From DASSNR01 sp036278935 (GTDB lineage: Bacteria > Gemmatimonadota > Gemmatimonadetes > Gemmatimonadales > Gemmatimonadaceae), in NCBI GenBank assembly GCA_036278935.1, contig DASUKA010000036.1, positions 1 through 14,294 of the forward strand: a DNA stretch of 14,294 bases. The letters are read 5' to 3'. Below are positions 13,234 through 14,294 of this stretch, one piece after another. Made by a program: the position numbers and the translations under genes. Below the pieces are notes generated by a model. It was not told the DNA's origin. It saw nothing but the letters and a program-made list of their open reading frames with translations, and did not search any database. Within the stretch, counting starts at the first letter, position 1. Every line of letters begins with the position of its first letter.

Positions 13234-13251
13234 GTACTTTGCCATGCAAAG
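13232..13251. promoter_or_regulatory. Candidate operator: two overlapping palindromes at the -35 box
   Basis: AAGTACTT (13232-13239) is a perfect 8-bp palindrome overlapping the -35 TTGACA box. CTTTGC (13237-13242) and GCAAAG (13246-13251) form a second inverted repeat around CAT, overlapping the first. A dimeric winged-helix repressor here would occlude polymerase. Assignment to the HTH_34 regulator two genes along is inference. Confidence 0.45.
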
Positions 13252-13538
13252 CCGGGGCCGCTGGCGCGGACAGCGCACGAACGGGCGCGCGAGCAGCGTG
13301 CCGCCCCCGGACATCGGGCAGGACAATGTAGCGCCTGGTCTCCGGAAAGAGGGAGTCGTGGCGATCATATCAGCCCGAAACGCCACCGCTCCGCTTTTTG
13401 CGCGAATGCGATCTGCTTGGGACGAGACGCGTCTTCCCACCTCCCCACTCGCCCCGCCTCGCACTTCCCTTGCACCGGTCCTCGGACAACTATTCCACAG
13501 TCCGTTGTTCTCCAGAACCATCTACCGCAGGCCCGTAC

Positions 13539-14294
13539 GTGACGCCCGTTCGACGTTCTCTTACCCTCTCGCTTGTCGCGCTCCTCGCGGCGGCATGCAG
13601 CCAACCGTCGCAGCATCGCGGCCAGCGTCCACGGCCCGCGCGCCTCGACACCGCGTCGATGCGCAGGATGCCCGCTGCCAGCCGCTCCAGTGCTCTCCCA
13701 GGCGGCATCTTCCATCCGCTGGACCGGATGGACTGGCCAGGCCCCAACGCGTACCGCGCGGCCGACGGCTCCCCGGGCCCCGCCTACTGGCAACAACGGG
13801 CCGACTACGACATTCGCGCCACGCTCGATACGGCGAGCAAGACGCTCACCGGGCAGGTCACGCTCCACTACACGAATAACTCCCCCGACACGCTCCACGT
13901 CCTCTGGTTCCAACTCGACCAGAACCTCTACCGTGCGGGCAGCAAGGGCTCCGCTCTCTACCCGCCCCAGTCGCGTTTCGGGGTGCACGGCTTCGAAGGC
14001 GGGTACACCCTCCAGAACCTGACCGTGGACGGCCGGAAGGCCAGCTCGGAGGTCTCCGGCACGCTCATGCGCGTGGACCTCGACTCGGCGCTCTCCCCGG
14101 GTGGGGGGCAGGTGACGGTGGCCATGGCCTACCGGTTCGCCATCCCCGAGCACGGCTCGGACCGCATGGGGCGCGACAGCACGCTCTACGAGCTCGCCCA
14201 GTGGTATCCGCGCGTGGCCGTCTACGACGACGTCCGGGGCTGGAACACCGATCCCTACCTGGGGCAAGGGGAGTTCTACCTGGAGTACGGGGAT
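13539..14294 (+). CDS. M1-family metallopeptidase-like lipoprotein, N-terminal part (3' end outside window)
   Basis: The frame from GTG 13539 is open for 252 codons to the right edge. A lipoprotein signal peptide fits: basic TPVRRS, hydrophobic LTLSLVALLAAA, then Cys20 in a relaxed lipobox. A Pro/Arg-rich linker of about 45 residues precedes PNAYRAADGSPGPAYWQQRA, which aligns almost word for word with the aminopeptidase at 9198-11213. Other shared stretches are HYTNNSPDTL, SRFGVHGFEGG, STLYELAQWYPRVAVYDDVR and GWNTDPYLGQGEFYLEYG. Only the N-terminal beta domain is visible; the zinc site lies beyond the window, so activity cannot be judged. GTG is chosen because no in-frame ATG precedes the signal peptide. 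No Shine-Dalgarno is evident. The predicted membrane anchor contrasts with the freely secreted paralog, suggesting different locations for the two enzymes. Confidence 0.82.
   Translation, partial: MTPVRRSLTLSLVALLAAACSQPSQHRGQRPRPARLDTASMRRMPAASRSSALPGGIFHPLDRMDWPGPNAYRAADGSPGPAYWQQRADYDIRATLDTASKTLTGQVTLHYTNNSPDTLHVLWFQLDQNLYRAGSKGSALYPPQSRFGVHGFEGGYTLQNLTVDGRKASSEVSGTLMRVDLDSALSPGGGQVTVAMAYRFAIPEHGSDRMGRDSTLYELAQWYPRVAVYDDVRGWNTDPYLGQGEFYLEYGD

Larger units (their letters stand above)
13199..13538. other. Divergent intergenic region between the regulator operon and the second M1 peptidase gene
   Basis: About 340 bp. The left end holds the promoter and palindromes of the minus-strand operon. 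Near the right end a weak plus-strand promoter is possible: TTGCAC (13470-13475) and TATTCC (13491-13496) with a short 15-bp spacer. GGACAAC (13484-13490) and GTTGTTC (13504-13510) form an imperfect inverted repeat across it. The middle (about 13252-13465) shows no gene or structure I can support. Confidence 0.4.

Noticed and set aside
13365..14267. 300-codon minus-strand open frame at the right edge
   Set aside because: It is antisense to the second M1 peptidase N-terminus, which matches its paralog in the plus frame; the minus product resembles nothing.

Overview
The window is GC-rich DNA with dense gene packing, short intergenic gaps and predicted proteins that are mostly secreted or membrane-bound. 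The mix points to a Gemmatimonadota (or related Acidobacteriota-like) chromosome: two ADOP-type orphan ABC permeases, a PadR regulator coupled to one of them, a short secreted carboxypeptidase-regulatory/plug protein without a beta-barrel, and two paralogous M1 metallopeptidases. No 16S rRNA or other decisive marker is present, so the phylum call is inference. I saw no tRNA, rRNA, CRISPR array, transposase or phage gene.

Layout, left to right. (1) Positions 2-982 (+) hold the C-terminal part of a glucose/sorbosone dehydrogenase-type beta-propeller. It converges on (2) a two-gene minus-strand operon, PadR regulator (4172 to 3807) then ADOP permease (3784 to 1004). Its promoter at about 4228-4257 has a perfect 10-bp palindrome lodged between the -35 and -10 boxes. 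(3) Diverging from it is a plus-strand three-gene cluster (4520-9141): a propeller lipoprotein, a second ADOP permease, and a secreted carboxypeptidase-regulatory plus plug-domain protein. (4) A GC-rich hairpin at 9144-9179 separates this cluster from a long minus-strand block: membrane protein (13198 to 12587), winged-helix regulator (overlapping it), a cis-prenyltransferase of the UppS family, and a secreted M1 aminopeptidase (11213 to 9198). The 213-bp gap between uppS and the aminopeptidase contains an 85-nt element that folds on paper as a closed three-way junction. (5) Diverging from this block at the right edge is a second M1 peptidase-like protein, a predicted lipoprotein, beginning at the GTG at 13539 and running off the window.

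How the genes work together: the left half looks like two neighbouring but separately regulated ADOP export/envelope modules, one under a PadR repressor and the other tied to a secreted propeller and an orphan plug. The right half starts from an apparently leaderless, probably self-regulated promoter (TTGACA at 13228-13233) that drives a membrane protein and its winged-helix regulator and may read on into uppS. The best candidates for something not already described are the 85-nt three-way-junction element (11284-11368), the promoter-embedded operator at 4238-4260, and the propeller/ADOP/orphan-plug cluster.
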